The notes beneath the pieces were generated by a model. That model made no database searches. It saw only the letters and a list, made by a program, of their open reading frames with translations, and was not told the DNA's origin. The position numbers and the translations under genes are program-made. Source: Tumebacillus flagellatus (lineage in GTDB: Bacteria; Bacillota; Bacilli; Tumebacillales; Tumebacillaceae). Taken from it: DNA of 64,000 nucleotides. Within the stretch, counting starts at the first letter, position 1. Each line of letters starts with the position of its first letter. This document shows positions 45,741 through 54,968 of the stretch, one piece after another. Where the stretch lies: positions 95,886 through 159,885 of the forward strand of contig NZ_JMIR01000012.1 in the NCBI RefSeq assembly GCF_000714935.1. The letters are read 5' to 3'.

Positions 45741-47366
45741 ATGAAAGCAAAACACTTGGCTCCACTCCTGTTCAGTACAGCCCTGCTGCTTCCGTCTACT
45801 GCTGCATGGAGTTCCCCTGAGGGGGAGGCGTTTCGGCAAATCGGCGAGACGTTGCACCTGCAGAACCCCGAGGAGTTTTTCTCCTATGAAAGCAGTCGGT
45901 TGGACGAATACGGAATTCAACATCTGCGTCTGCAACAGACGCTTCATCAGATCCCGGTGTATGGGCGCGTGCTGCTGCTCCATGAGAAAGCCGGCCACCT
46001 GCTCGGCACGAGCGGTTCCTTCCAAACGCTTACCCCCAACACCGACACCCCGGTCATCTCGTCCGCAGACGCGGTGACGAAGGCGGCCGAAGCGGTCAAG
46101 TTCGCCGGATCGACCGACGGCGTGTCAGTGGATCTCACGTACTACCCGACTTCGGACGGCAACGCGTACCTCGCGTATGCGGTGCAGTTGAATTGGATGG
46201 GAGACGATCCGGGACGCTGGACCGTGTTGATCGACGCGGTGGATGGATCTGTGATTTCTTCCATAAACAAAATCGAGCGCGTCGCTTCGAAGTTGCAAAA
46301 CGGAGTGTATTACTTAATAGATGAAACGCGTCCGCTGTTTGAGCAATTCGGGTCGACGATCCGCACCTATACGTTTAACGGCGGCACGCAGGCGGAGTCG
46401 ATGGTGACCGACCTCGACAACAGCTGGGACAGCGACGGGCAGCGCGCGGCGGTGGCGGCGCAAGAGAATGCCGGGATCGTCTATGACTACTTCCTCAAGC
46501 ATTTTCACCGCAACTCCTACGACGGCAAAGGCAGTTCGATGATCAGCTCTGTGCTGTTTGGCGGCAAGGGCTCCGATGCGTTTTGGGACGGGACGCGCGT
46601 GGTGTACGGAAGTCAGGCTCCGCTCGACGTTTCAGCGCATGAATGGACACATGCCGTGATCGATTCCACGGCGGGTCTGCTGTACAGCGGACAATCGGGA
46701 GCGCTCAGCGAGTCGTGGGCCGACGCCCTGGCTTGCGCAATTGAGGGAAAAAACTGGACGATCGGCGAGGATTTGAAACCCGGCGGGCTGCGCACGCTCT
46801 CCGACGAGGCGGACCTGCACAAGCTCCAATCCGGAGAGGCGTCGTTGTCCGCGTCCCTCGATACCGCTCATGATTTCCAAGCGCACCAAGGTGTTCCCAC
46901 CAGTCCCGGCGGCAACGTCCCCCTCACCCTGCACTCTCTCGCTCCAAGCCTCGTGCACCAAGACCCGACGCAACCGCCAGACCCTCCTCAGCAACCAGAT
47001 CCGACTCAACAACCAGACCCTACTCAACCGCAAGACCCCACCGAACAGCCTGACCCGTCGGATTCCGGTGACACGCAGTCCAACCCGGTGCCGCTTCCGC
47101 ATCCCCAACTCCACGAACCTGTGATCGACATCCATGCGTATGCCGCGGTACCCAACCGGGCGTTTTACAACTTTGCCACCGCCATCGGCGACCGCGAACG
47201 TGCGGGTCTCGTCTGGTACATCGCCCTGCGCGATTACATGACGCCGGACGCCGATTTCTCCGCCGCCCGCCTCGCTACCCTGCAAGCCTGTTCCGTCCTC
47301 TACGGAGCCGACTCGGACGCCGCCCGCGAACTGGCCAGCGCTTGGAGCGCAGTCGGTGTCGAATAG
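45741..47366 (+). CDS. Divergent M4 family secreted metalloprotease 4 with proline-rich insert
   Basis: 541 residues. Signal peptide about 1-24; a shortened propeptide; M4 domain with HEWTH (about 299-303) and SESWADALACAIEG (third ligand). The HTNSG block of the paralogues is replaced by a region of about 80-100 residues, including a run of DPTQ/PDP repeats (about 413-440). The protein then resumes with IHAYAAVPNRAFYNF, which keeps the active histidine in place. Catalytic residues are therefore all present. Base composition is higher in GC than in proteases 1-3, and it lacks a hairpin terminator of its own. Activity is likely but unproved. Confidence 0.85.
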   Translation: MKAKHLAPLLFSTALLLPSTAAWSSPEGEAFRQIGETLHLQNPEEFFSYESSRLDEYGIQHLRLQQTLHQIPVYGRVLLLHEKAGHLLGTSGSFQTLTPNTDTPVISSADAVTKAAEAVKFAGSTDGVSVDLTYYPTSDGNAYLAYAVQLNWMGDDPGRWTVLIDAVDGSVISSINKIERVASKLQNGVYYLIDETRPLFEQFGSTIRTYTFNGGTQAESMVTDLDNSWDSDGQRAAVAAQENAGIVYDYFLKHFHRNSYDGKGSSMISSVLFGGKGSDAFWDGTRVVYGSQAPLDVSAHEWTHAVIDSTAGLLYSGQSGALSESWADALACAIEGKNWTIGEDLKPGGLRTLSDEADLHKLQSGEASLSASLDTAHDFQAHQGVPTSPGGNVPLTLHSLAPSLVHQDPTQPPDPPQQPDPTQQPDPTQPQDPTEQPDPSDSGDTQSNPVPLPHPQLHEPVIDIHAYAAVPNRAFYNFATAIGDRERAGLVWYIALRDYMTPDADFSAARLATLQACSVLYGADSDAARELASAWSAVGVE

Positions 47367-47369
47367 AAG

Positions 47370-47671
47370 CGGGCTCTGCGTTCACCGTGCCCGCAGGTAC
47401 AGCCGCTCCTGACAAACAAGTCCTGAAGAGCGAAAAAGGTCCCGTGCACAACGTCATCGGCAAACTTGGCGAAGTTTCCGGCTTCACTCCGGAAGAACGC
47501 GCTCTGAACGAACTCGATAAAGTTACCCTAGACTTCGGTTTTGATACCGACACGGCAACTTCAAGTCGAAGCAAGTCGTTACCATCATAGACGAAAACCG
47601 GCTCGTCAGCGACGACATCTACACCCCGAACACCCCGGCGGCGGCCAGGACGAACGTAGGGCGTCAACTAA
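47370..47671 (+). pseudogene. Decayed fifth M4 protease (N- and C-terminal fragments only)
   Basis: Translating 47370-47600 gives AAPDKQVLKSEKG, HNVIGKLGEVSG and EERALNELDKV, which match the signal/propeptide start of protease 3. The frame then breaks at a stop. From about 47612 come DDIYTPNTP and, with one extra G, a tail NVG-VN and stop matching the shared C-terminus. The catalytic domain and zinc motif are missing, there is no start codon and frames change, so this is a remnant produced by a large internal deletion. Confidence 0.82.
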
Positions 47672-47691
47672 GACGAAGACCCCTGACACAG

Positions 47692-47719
47692 AAAAAGGCC
47701 CCTGTTAGGAGGCCTTTTT
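47692..47719. terminator. Bidirectional Rho-independent terminator
   Basis: AAAAAGGCC/GGCCTTTTT with a ten-base loop; ends the FTR1 gene on the minus strand and the protease array on the plus strand. Confidence 0.8.
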
Positions 47720-48511
47720 CTTATTCGCATAGAACCAAGCGCCGACGACGGCCAGATACCCGAGGTAGACCACCGCTTGTAAAATGGACGGCTCCGGCGT
47801 GTAGCCGACGAACGCATGCAGCAAATCGCCCGCGGCGTTCTCCACATCGAGGATGGACGAGGTATCCCACAGCACGTAGTTGCCAAATGCCAGGTACCCG
47901 AGTTCCTGCAGCGCGCCGATGCCGTCGGAGAGCAGGCCCGCCGCGAAGAACACCAGCACAACTTGCAGCACGCGGAACAGCTTGTCGACGCTCACCCGCT
48001 TGCCGAGCGCATAAATGCCGTACCCGGCATACCCGCCGACGAGGATGCCGATCAAACCGCCGATCAAGTTCGCCCACGGATTTTCCACCATCAGCATCGG
48101 AATCATGAACACCGTCGCTTCAAGCGCTTCCCGTGCAATCGTAACGAAGACGAACAGCCAGACGGCCCACATCGAGCGCGTTTCCAAGACTCCGGAAATC
48201 CGTGCTTCCAGTTCGGTCTTGGGTTTGTTGCCTTTCTTGCGCAACCAAAGCGTCATGTACGTCAGGACTGCGCAGGCGATGAAGTAGGTGATGCCTTCGA
48301 TCAGCACCTGCAACGGCGTTTCCGCATACTCGCGCACGGTCAAGTACACCACGCCACCGCCGATCAGCGCCACCAGAATCCCCGCGATTACCCCGGCCCA
48401 CATCGCTTTGATCCGATACTGCTCGTTGCGAGCGGTCAGAAAGGCGAAGAGAATCGAGCAAATCATCGACGCCTCCAACGACTCCCGCAAAAAAATCAAA
48501 AACGCCGCCAT
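47705..48511 (-). CDS. FTR1 family iron permease
   Basis: 268 residues with seven hydrophobic segments. Two REXLE-type iron motifs are present, RESLEA at 9-14 and REALEA at about 126-131, the hallmark of Ftr1/EfeU permeases. The partners EfeO and EfeB are not adjacent. ATG at 48509-48511 follows AAGGTGAGGG. An XapX-domain gene precedes it by about 80 bases on the same strand, so they may form one transcript. Confidence 0.87.
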   Translation of the reverse strand: MAAFLIFLRESLEASMICSILFAFLTARNEQYRIKAMWAGVIAGILVALIGGGVVYLTVREYAETPLQVLIEGITYFIACAVLTYMTLWLRKKGNKPKTELEARISGVLETRSMWAVWLFVFVTIAREALEATVFMIPMLMVENPWANLIGGLIGILVGGYAGYGIYALGKRVSVDKLFRVLQVVLVFFAAGLLSDGIGALQELGYLAFGNYVLWDTSSILDVENAAGDLLHAFVGYTPEPSILQAVVYLGYLAVVGAWFYANKKKAS

Positions 48512-48591
48512 ATTCCCTCACCTTTTTCCCAATGTACTTGTCTTAGGTTATGAAACAGGGAGAGAATTGGCGTTCCACGTTTGTCCTGATA

Positions 48592-48762
48592 TTAGAACAT
48601 CCCTTTGATCCACTCGACAACTTGCGCGCCGAGCCAGATGCCGACGATGCCGAGAATCCCGGAGAGGACGGGCGGTGCCGGGAGCGGCAAGCGCATCAGT
48701 TGAAACAGTGCGCCGACGATCGCGCCGGTCACCAGCGAGAGAAGCAAGATCTTCGTATCCAT
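48592..48762 (-). CDS. XapX domain protein (DUF1427)
   Basis: 56-residue membrane protein. MDTKILLLSLVTGAIVGALF forms the first hydrophobic helix, then the family motif MRLPLPAPPVLSGILGIVG and a second helix. XapX proteins carry this P-x-P-A-P-P motif; function is unknown. Ribosome site GAGGTGG six bases before the ATG. The gene is short, but the motif match is clear. Confidence 0.8.
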   Translation of the reverse strand: MDTKILLLSLVTGAIVGALFQLMRLPLPAPPVLSGILGIVGIWLGAQVVEWIKGMF

Positions 48763-48783
48763 GTCGTTCCACCTCGTTTCGCC

Positions 48784-49209
48784 TTACAGCGGTTTGACTT
48801 CGACTTGTAACTCGATACGACTCTTATCCCCCGCCAGCCGGAGATTATACAACGCATCGAGCGTTCCGCCCTGCGCTCCCATGTTGACGACGAGGTGCGA
48901 CGTGCGCGTGACCAATTCAAACGTCCCGTGCGGGGTTTTGTACGTGCCGGTCTGCTCCGCGCCTTTGACGAGCGACTGCTTCATCACTGTCTCGCCTTGG
49001 CGGATCAAGGTGACGCGGCGTCCTTCGATGCGCAGCGTCGTCAACGTTTGCCCCAACCCTTGCTCTTCTCCTTCGCGATAGGAGATGTAGAGCACATCGC
49101 CTTTTTGATACAGCATGCCTTCGGATTCGGTGCGAAACGTCATCCGCTCCCCGTTTTTGGCGCGTTGCTGCGACCGAACGCGGACTGCCACCTTCAATTT
49201 GCCTTCCAT
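48784..49209 (-). CDS. DUF1934 family protein (YwiB-like)
   Basis: 141 residues, predicted calycin-type beta barrel. FRTESEGMLYQKGDVLYISYRE and HGTFELVTRTSHLVVN (each partly conserved) are DUF1934 features. In B. subtilis ywiB is next to argS and not far from speE/speB, so the neighbourhood is partly kept. Function unknown. The ATG at 49207-49209 follows GGGAGTGG. Confidence 0.78.
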   Translation of the reverse strand: MEGKLKVAVRVRSQQRAKNGERMTFRTESEGMLYQKGDVLYISYREGEEQGLGQTLTTLRIEGRRVTLIRQGETVMKQSLVKGAEQTGTYKTPHGTFELVTRTSHLVVNMGAQGGTLDALYNLRLAGDKSRIELQVEVKPL

Positions 49210-49245
49210 GTTCACCACTCCCGTTTTTCACAAATCCGATGTTTG

Positions 49246-49280
49246 AAAAAAGCAACCCCGGCATCCGGAGTTGCTTTTTT
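49246..49280. terminator. Bidirectional Rho-independent terminator after speB
   Basis: AAAAAAGCAACCCCGG pairs with CCGGAGTTGCTTTTTT; ends the speE-speB transcript. Confidence 0.85.
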
Positions 49281-49305
49281 CTGCGAACTTATTTCTTCTG
49301 CGTTC

Positions 49306-50199
49306 TTATTTCTTCTGCGGGGCCAGACCGAGCAGCACTTCGCGCACGATCTTGGACGCCAGAATTTGCGTTTGTTCCGCCGGATCGTACACCGGTGCGA
49401 CTTCGACGAGGTCGAAGCCGACGATGTTCAAGCCTGCGTCGCGCATCAAGTAGAGCGCTTTGAACAGTTCACGCGCGGTGATCCCGCCCGCATCGAGCGT
49501 GCCGGTGCCCGGCGCTTCCGCCGGATCGACGACGTCGATGTCGATGGTCAGGTAGATCGGACGGCCTTTGAGCTCGTCGATGCAACCCTTGAGCGGCTCC
49601 AACACATCGAACGGGTAGAAGTTCGTGTTCTCGCGCGCCCAGTGGAATTCTTCGCGGGTGCCGGAACGGATGCCGAACTGGTAGACGTTCTTCGGGCCGA
49701 CGATGTCGCACGCTTTGCGCAGAACGGAAGCATGCGAGTACGGCTCGCCTTCGTAGTCTTCGCGCAGGTCGGCGTGCGCGTCGAATTGGATGACGACGAG
49801 GTCCGGATACTTCTCGTGGAAAGCGCGAACCGGACCCCAGGTGACGAGATGCTCGCCGCCCAGACCGATCGGGAACTTGCCGTCGTCAAGCAATCCTTTG
49901 ACATAGTCGTAGATCTGATCGACCGACTTCGCCGGGTTGCCGAACGTCAGCGGAATGTCGCCCGCGTCGAAGTAGGAGACTTCTTCGAGGTGCTTGTCCA
50001 AGTACGGGGAGTACTCTTCCAAGAGGATCGAAACTTCACGGACGCGTTGCGGGCCGAGACGGGTGCCGGCACGGAACGAGACCGTCCAGTCCATCGGCAT
50101 GCCGTAGATGACGACATCCGCTTCTTCGTAGTTCGAGGTAGCGCCGATGAATTCGCGTCCGCTGTAGGCCGGGTCGTGTTTCATGCGGTGGATGGTCAT
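49306..50199 (-). CDS. speB: agmatinase
   Basis: Binuclear manganese ureohydrolase that makes putrescine from agmatine. 297 residues. Metal ligands sit in GLGGEHLVTW (about 118-127), DAHADLRE (about 143-150) and TIDIDVVDPAEAPGTG (about 218-233). The start is uncertain: ATG at 50199 is one base after the speE stop and has GGGGAG 13 bases upstream, while the ATG five codons later (MKHDPAYSG) matches the B. subtilis start. speE-speB is the conserved Bacillus polyamine operon. Confidence 0.94.
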   Translation of the reverse strand: MTIHRMKHDPAYSGREFIGATSNYEEADVVIYGMPMDWTVSFRAGTRLGPQRVREVSILLEEYSPYLDKHLEEVSYFDAGDIPLTFGNPAKSVDQIYDYVKGLLDDGKFPIGLGGEHLVTWGPVRAFHEKYPDLVVIQFDAHADLREDYEGEPYSHASVLRKACDIVGPKNVYQFGIRSGTREEFHWARENTNFYPFDVLEPLKGCIDELKGRPIYLTIDIDVVDPAEAPGTGTLDAGGITARELFKALYLMRDAGLNIVGFDLVEVAPVYDPAEQTQILASKIVREVLLGLAPQKK

Positions 50200-50200
50200 G

Positions 50201-51031
50201 TTATTTCAACAGCTCCCCTACGAATTTCGGCAGCGTGAAGACCGTTTTGTGCATGCCTTTGTGGTAGTACTTGGTGTTTTCCGGCTCGATCAGTTTCGCT
50301 TCGTCCACTTCAAGCGGATCGTACTTCTTGGAGCCCATCGTCCAAGACCAGAGGCCGGACGGGTAGGTCGGGATCGACGCGGTGTAGTAGCGGGTGACCG
50401 GGTAGATCGACGCGATGTCTTTGAACACGCGGGTGATCAGTTCGGAGTTGAACCACGGCGACTCGGATTGCGCGACCATGATGCCGTCTTCCTTGAGCGC
50501 TTCGTAGATGCCTTGGTAGAAGTCGCGCGCGAACAGACCGACAGCCGGGCCGACCGGTTCGGTGGAGTCGACGAGGATGACGTCGAACGAGTTTTTGTTG
50601 TCGTGGATATACTTGATGCCGTCCACGACTTGCACGTCGACGCGCGGATCTTCGAGCTTGCCCGCGATCTCCGGCAGGTATTCCTTGGAGACTTCGATGA
50701 CGCGGCCGTCGATTTCCGCAAGAACTGCGGTTTCGATAGACGGGTATTTCAAGATCTCGCGGATCGCGCCGCCGTCGCCGCCGCCGACAACGAGGACGCG
50801 CTTCGGGTTCGGGTGGGTGTTCATCGCGAGGTGCGTGATCATCTCATGGTAGACGAATTCGTCCTTGTCGGTGGTCATGACCATGCCGTCGAGGACGAGC
50901 ATCTTGCCCCATTGGTTGGTTTCGATCAGGTCGATGCGTTGGAATTCCGATTGCTCGGTGTGCAGGGTCTTTTCAATCTTCGCGGTGATGCCGTAGTTCT
51001 CAGTTTGTTTCTCGGTGTACCAAAGTTCCAT
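50201..51031 (-). CDS. speE: spermidine synthase
   Basis: Transfers aminopropyl from decarboxylated S-adenosylmethionine to putrescine. 276 residues. Motifs: [16 protein letters not shown] (about 79-94), the proton acceptor in [13 protein letters not shown] (about 153-165) and DEFVYHEMI near 56-64. Start ATG at 51029-51031 follows AGGAGG. First gene of the speE-speB pair and divergent from the penicillin-binding protein gene. Confidence 0.95.
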   Translation of the reverse strand: MELWYTEKQTENYGITAKIEKTLHTEQSEFQRIDLIETNQWGKMLVLDGMVMTTDKDEFVYHEMITHLAMNTHPNPKRVLVVGGGDGGAIREILKYPSIETAVLAEIDGRVIEVSKEYLPEIAGKLEDPRVDVQVVDGIKYIHDNKNSFDVILVDSTEPVGPAVGLFARDFYQGIYEALKEDGIMVAQSESPWFNSELITRVFKDIASIYPVTRYYTASIPTYPSGLWSWTMGSKKYDPLEVDEAKLIEPENTKYYHKGMHKTVFTLPKFVGELLK

Positions 51032-51229
51032 CGGGTGAGAACCTCCTTGGGTGGGTATGTATGTGAACTTGCAGGTCGATGCTGACTTTTAAGGCAGACG
51101 GTAGGTATTATACCAAATCTAGTGAGAAAATAAACAGGTTTTCGCGACTTTTTGATAAGAAATCTCGTATGTTTCGACGATCGTTGGATCATACTGGGTG
51201 ATTAGGAATCCAAACAGGGAGGAGCCGCT

Positions 51230-53335
51230 ATGAAAACTCCTTACAACGAAGACTGGGAAGAGAACCTCGAAACCGACCTGCAACTGCATCCCAGACCGCG
51301 CAGACGGGGTCCGGCGATGTGGTTTTGGAAAGCGATGGTCATCTTCTTGATGTCCACACTGGCATTCGGGACTTTCTTCTACTTATATTTGCGCTATTCG
51401 GACCTGCCCCCCAACGAGATTGCCAACCCGTCCGCGCTCGTCGCCGGCGACGGCAGCACGCTGACCTCGCTCGTCCAAGGCTCAACCCAACACCGGATCA
51501 AGATCCCGCTTGCCGACATCCCGAAAAACTTGATCGACGGGACCCTTTCGGTGGAAGACCAGCAGTTCTACCACCACAGCGGCATCAACCCGTTCGGCAT
51601 CGCCCGCGCGCTGTGGGTCGATCTCAAAAGCGGACACGTCGTCGAAGGCGGCTCCACGATCACGCAGCAACTCGCCAAGAACTTGTTTCTCACCCAAGAC
51701 CAGACCGTCTCGCGCAAACTGCGGGAAGCGATGCTGACGATCCAGTTGGAGATGAACTACTCCAAGGACGAAATCTTGGAGCAATACCTGAACGTCATCT
51801 ACTACGGCCACGGCGCATACGGCGTGGAAACCGCCGCCAAGACCTATTTTAACAAGGACGCCCAAGACCTCGACCTCGCCGAATGCGCGCTGCTCGCCGG
51901 CCTCCCCAAAGGCCCGAGCCTCTACGATCCGTTCCTCGACTTCGACCAAGCCAAGGACCGCCAGCGCACGGTGCTCGATCTGATGGCGGGCCAAGGCTAC
52001 ATCACGAAAGCGGAAGCCGACGCCGCCTATCAGGAAAAAATCGAACTGGCCCCCCAACAGACTCCGTCCGGCACGGCTCCGTACTTCACGGACTACGTGT
52101 CGTACCAATTGAAAAACAACTACGGCATCTCCGACGACGAACTCTATCGCGGGGGACTTCAAATTCAGACCACGCTCGACCCCAAGATGCAAGCCGCCGC
52201 CGAGCAAGCCGTGCAGGACCAGTTGAAAAAACTCCCCGCCTCCTCCCGCAACATGCAGGTTTCCCTGATTGCGATGGACCCGAAAACCGGCGAAATCAAA
52301 GCGATGGTCGGCGGCAAAGACTACAAGCAAAGCTCGTTCAACCGCGCCCTCGCCAAGCGCCAACCGGGCTCCGCGTTCAAGCCGGTCGTCTATCTGACAG
52401 CCTTGATGAACAACTTCACGCCCGCCACCCGCATCAAAAGCGAGCAGACGACGTTCAAATACCGCGACGACCAAGGCGAGGAAAAAACGTACGACGTGCA
52501 CAACTACGGCGATTCCTATCTGCACGACTACATTTCGTTTCGCGATGCGATCGCCCGCTCCGACAATGTGTTTGCCGTGACGACCGTGATGGACATCGGG
52601 CCGCAAAAAGTGATCAACACCGCCAAAGCGCTGGGGCTGACCGGCGACATGAAGCCGTACCCGTCGCTTGCGCTCGGCGTGTTTCCGGAATCGCCGCTTG
52701 AGATGGTCAAAGCGTACGCGCCGCTCGCCAACGGAGGCTACAAAGTCGAGCCGCACGTCGTCGCGCAGATCGAAGACGCCGACAACCGCACGATCCGCGC
52801 CTTTCAAGAGCAGCGGGAAGCGATCCTCGACCCCGGCGTGACGTACATCCTCACCGACATGATGAAATCGGTGTACACCTCGCCAGCGGGCACCGGCTAC
52901 CGCGTACACCAGATGTTCGACCGCCCGGCGGCGGGCAAGAGCGGCACGACCGACACCGACGCGTGGATGATCGGCTACACCCCCGACCTCGTGACGGCCG
53001 TTTGGGTCGGCTATGACAAAGACCAACTGCTATCGCCGACCGAGTCGTACGTCGCCGCGCCGATCTGGGCGCAGTTTATGAACGCGGCGCATGAAGGGAT
53101 CGCGGTGCACGATTTCCCGAAGCCGGACAATGTCACCGAGTTGTACATCGACCCGCACACCGGCCAATTGGCGACGGAAAACTGCCCGGAGCGGCAACGC
53201 GAGTATTTCTTGGCAGGGTCGGAGCCGACCGAGTGGTGCGAAACGCATCCGTCTGTGACCGGCACGGCGAAGAACATCACGCAGAAGACGGAGAGCGGGT
53301 TCCGGTCCTTTTGGAACTGGGTCACCGGAAACTGA
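51230..53335 (+). CDS. class A penicillin-binding protein (PBP1A family)
   Basis: Bifunctional peptidoglycan synthase, 701 residues. A cytoplasmic tail and one membrane anchor (about 29-51) precede the GT51 transglycosylase with EDQQFYHHSG (about 109-118, catalytic glutamate), GGSTITQQLAKNLFL and RKLREAMLTIQLE. The transpeptidase follows: active serine in PGSAFKPVVY (about 378-387), RSDNVF (SxN) and AGKSGTTDTD (KSGT). Position beside speE is that of pbpG/ywhE in B. subtilis, a sporulation-linked PBP; orthology is likely but not proved. GGAGGAG seven bases before the ATG. Confidence 0.94.
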   Translation: MKTPYNEDWEENLETDLQLHPRPRRRGPAMWFWKAMVIFLMSTLAFGTFFYLYLRYSDLPPNEIANPSALVAGDGSTLTSLVQGSTQHRIKIPLADIPKNLIDGTLSVEDQQFYHHSGINPFGIARALWVDLKSGHVVEGGSTITQQLAKNLFLTQDQTVSRKLREAMLTIQLEMNYSKDEILEQYLNVIYYGHGAYGVETAAKTYFNKDAQDLDLAECALLAGLPKGPSLYDPFLDFDQAKDRQRTVLDLMAGQGYITKAEADAAYQEKIELAPQQTPSGTAPYFTDYVSYQLKNNYGISDDELYRGGLQIQTTLDPKMQAAAEQAVQDQLKKLPASSRNMQVSLIAMDPKTGEIKAMVGGKDYKQSSFNRALAKRQPGSAFKPVVYLTALMNNFTPATRIKSEQTTFKYRDDQGEEKTYDVHNYGDSYLHDYISFRDAIARSDNVFAVTTVMDIGPQKVINTAKALGLTGDMKPYPSLALGVFPESPLEMVKAYAPLANGGYKVEPHVVAQIEDADNRTIRAFQEQREAILDPGVTYILTDMMKSVYTSPAGTGYRVHQMFDRPAAGKSGTTDTDAWMIGYTPDLVTAVWVGYDKDQLLSPTESYVAAPIWAQFMNAAHEGIAVHDFPKPDNVTELYIDPHTGQLATENCPERQREYFLAGSEPTEWCETHPSVTGTAKNITQKTESGFRSFWNWVTGN

Positions 53336-53353
53336 ATACAGTAGGAAAAAACA

Positions 53354-53386
53354 GGCGGGTCGGGCACGAAAAACCGACCCGCCGTT
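53354..53386 (+). terminator. Terminator-like hairpin after the PBP gene
   Basis: Perfect ten-base stem GGCGGGTCGG/CCGACCCGCC, but only three Ts follow, so termination may be weak. Confidence 0.6.
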
Positions 53387-53457
53387 TGCTTGACTGCCAA
53401 ATAGTGCACGAGTATTGTAAGAAGTAGTAGAAATAGGATTACTGGAGGGAAACCGAC

Positions 53458-54642
53458 ATGGCATTTGGACTGTCCGACCGGGTGAAAAACATCGCCCCGT
53501 CCCCAACGCTTTCCATCGACACCAAGACGAAAGCGATGATCGCCGAGGGCATCGACGTCATCAACTTGAGCGTCGGCGAACCGGATTTCGGTACGCCGGA
53601 AGTCGCGTGCGCGGCGGGCAAAGCAGCGATTGACCAGCAATTCACCAAGTACACCGCCGTTCCGGGCATCGTGGAACTGCGCAAGAAGATCGCCGAACAG
53701 CTCGCAACCAAACGGTTGTCCTATACCGCTGACGACATCCTCGTCTCCTCTGGCGCGAAACACTCGCTGTACAACGCCTTCATGGCGCTTTGCAACCCGG
53801 GCGACGAAGTGATCTTGCCGGCTCCGTACTGGGTTTCCTATCCGGAGATGATCCGCCTCGCCGAAGGGGTTCCGGTCATCCTCCCGACCGACGAAAGCAC
53901 CGGGTTTAAAATCACCCCGGCGCAATTGGAAGCGGCGGTCACCGCGAAGACCAAAGTCCTGCTCCTCAACTCGCCGAGCAACCCGACCGGCGCGGTCTAC
54001 ACGCCGGAGGAACTGCAAGCGCTGGCCGAAGTCGTTCGCAAGCATGACTTCTATGTGATTTCCGACGAAATCTACGACCAGCTCGTCTACGGCGTGGAGC
54101 AGATCTCCATCGCCTCGCTGGGCGAAGACATCCAAAAACGCACCATCGTCATCAACGGCTTCTCCAAATCCTATTCCATGACCGGCTGGCGCGTCGGCTA
54201 TCTGGCGGCCGACCGCGCGATCGTCAAAGCGATGACGTCGTTCCAAAGCCACACCACAGCCAACCCGGCTTCGATTTCGCAAAAAGCGGCCGCAGCCGCG
54301 CTTGACCACAAAGACGATACGATGGTTCCGGAATTCCGCTGGCGCCGCGACTACGTGCTGGAACGCCTGCGCGCGATGCCGCACGTATCCTGTGAAACCC
54401 CGACGGGTGCTTTCTACGTGTTCCCGAACTGCTCCGGGACGTTCGGCAAATCGTACCAAGGGCATGCCATCAACAACTGCGACGACTTTGCGGCGCTGCT
54501 GTTGGAGAAAGCGAACATCTCGCTCGTGCCGGGCTCCGGCTTCGGCTCGCCGAACAACTTCCGCATCTCCTACGCCACCTCCCGCGAGAACCTCGCCAAA
54601 GCGATGGACCGCTTGGAAGCGTTCCTCCGAGAAGTCCAGTAA
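53458..54642 (+). CDS. class I aminotransferase (aspartate aminotransferase type)
   Basis: PLP enzyme of the AspC/AlaT type, 394 residues. The Schiff-base lysine is in NGFSKSYSMTGWRVGYL (K about 237). NSPSNPTGAVYTPEEL (about 178-193) and the C-terminal FRISYATS arginine are family marks. SVGEPDFGTP near the N-terminus marks the aspartate/aromatic subgroup. Monocistronic, with its own terminator. Exact substrate is not fixed by sequence. Confidence 0.92.
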   Translation: MAFGLSDRVKNIAPSPTLSIDTKTKAMIAEGIDVINLSVGEPDFGTPEVACAAGKAAIDQQFTKYTAVPGIVELRKKIAEQLATKRLSYTADDILVSSGAKHSLYNAFMALCNPGDEVILPAPYWVSYPEMIRLAEGVPVILPTDESTGFKITPAQLEAAVTAKTKVLLLNSPSNPTGAVYTPEELQALAEVVRKHDFYVISDEIYDQLVYGVEQISIASLGEDIQKRTIVINGFSKSYSMTGWRVGYLAADRAIVKAMTSFQSHTTANPASISQKAAAAALDHKDDTMVPEFRWRRDYVLERLRAMPHVSCETPTGAFYVFPNCSGTFGKSYQGHAINNCDDFAALLLEKANISLVPGSGFGSPNNFRISYATSRENLAKAMDRLEAFLREVQ

Positions 54643-54654
54643 ACCAAAAACCGC

Positions 54655-54690
54655 AAAGACCACCCCTCCTTGAGGAGAGGTGGTCTTTTT
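54655..54690 (+). terminator. Rho-independent terminator after the aminotransferase gene
   Basis: AAAGACCACC/GGTGGTCTTT stem with T run. Confidence 0.87.
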
Positions 54691-54968
54691 GTTTAACTCA
54701 ACGACAAAAATCAAATTGATCAAGGAGAAAGAAAAACCGGAAACCTGGTATTGATCCCCAAATCCTACCATGTTATTATTCGAATTGTATATTATATCCA
54801 AGTTATACTCAATACAACTAAACTTCCTCATAAACAGATATTGCAGAGGGAGGGAAGGGAACATAAGTTTCCAGATTGTTTTCACAGACGGAAAATTCGT
54901 TTATTTCAGAAAACGAACTGGACTGTTCCTTCCATAGTTCTGGTTTTCCATTCGATAGGAGGATGTAC
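54691..54968. promoter_or_regulatory. AT-rich leader of the MFS gene with an operator-like inverted repeat
   Basis: No gene seen. TTCGTTT (54896-54902) and AAACGAA (54911-54917) are perfect inverted arms eight bases apart, and GGAAC/GTTTCC near 54860 forms a small hairpin. No clear promoter hexamers. The stretch is notably richer in A and T than its surroundings. Confidence 0.4.

Noticed and set aside
46950..47090. CRISPR-like or tandem DNA repeat in the CCAGACCC(T/C) region
   Set aside because: It is an in-frame DPTQ/PDP protein repeat within protease 4; unit lengths vary and there are no spacers.
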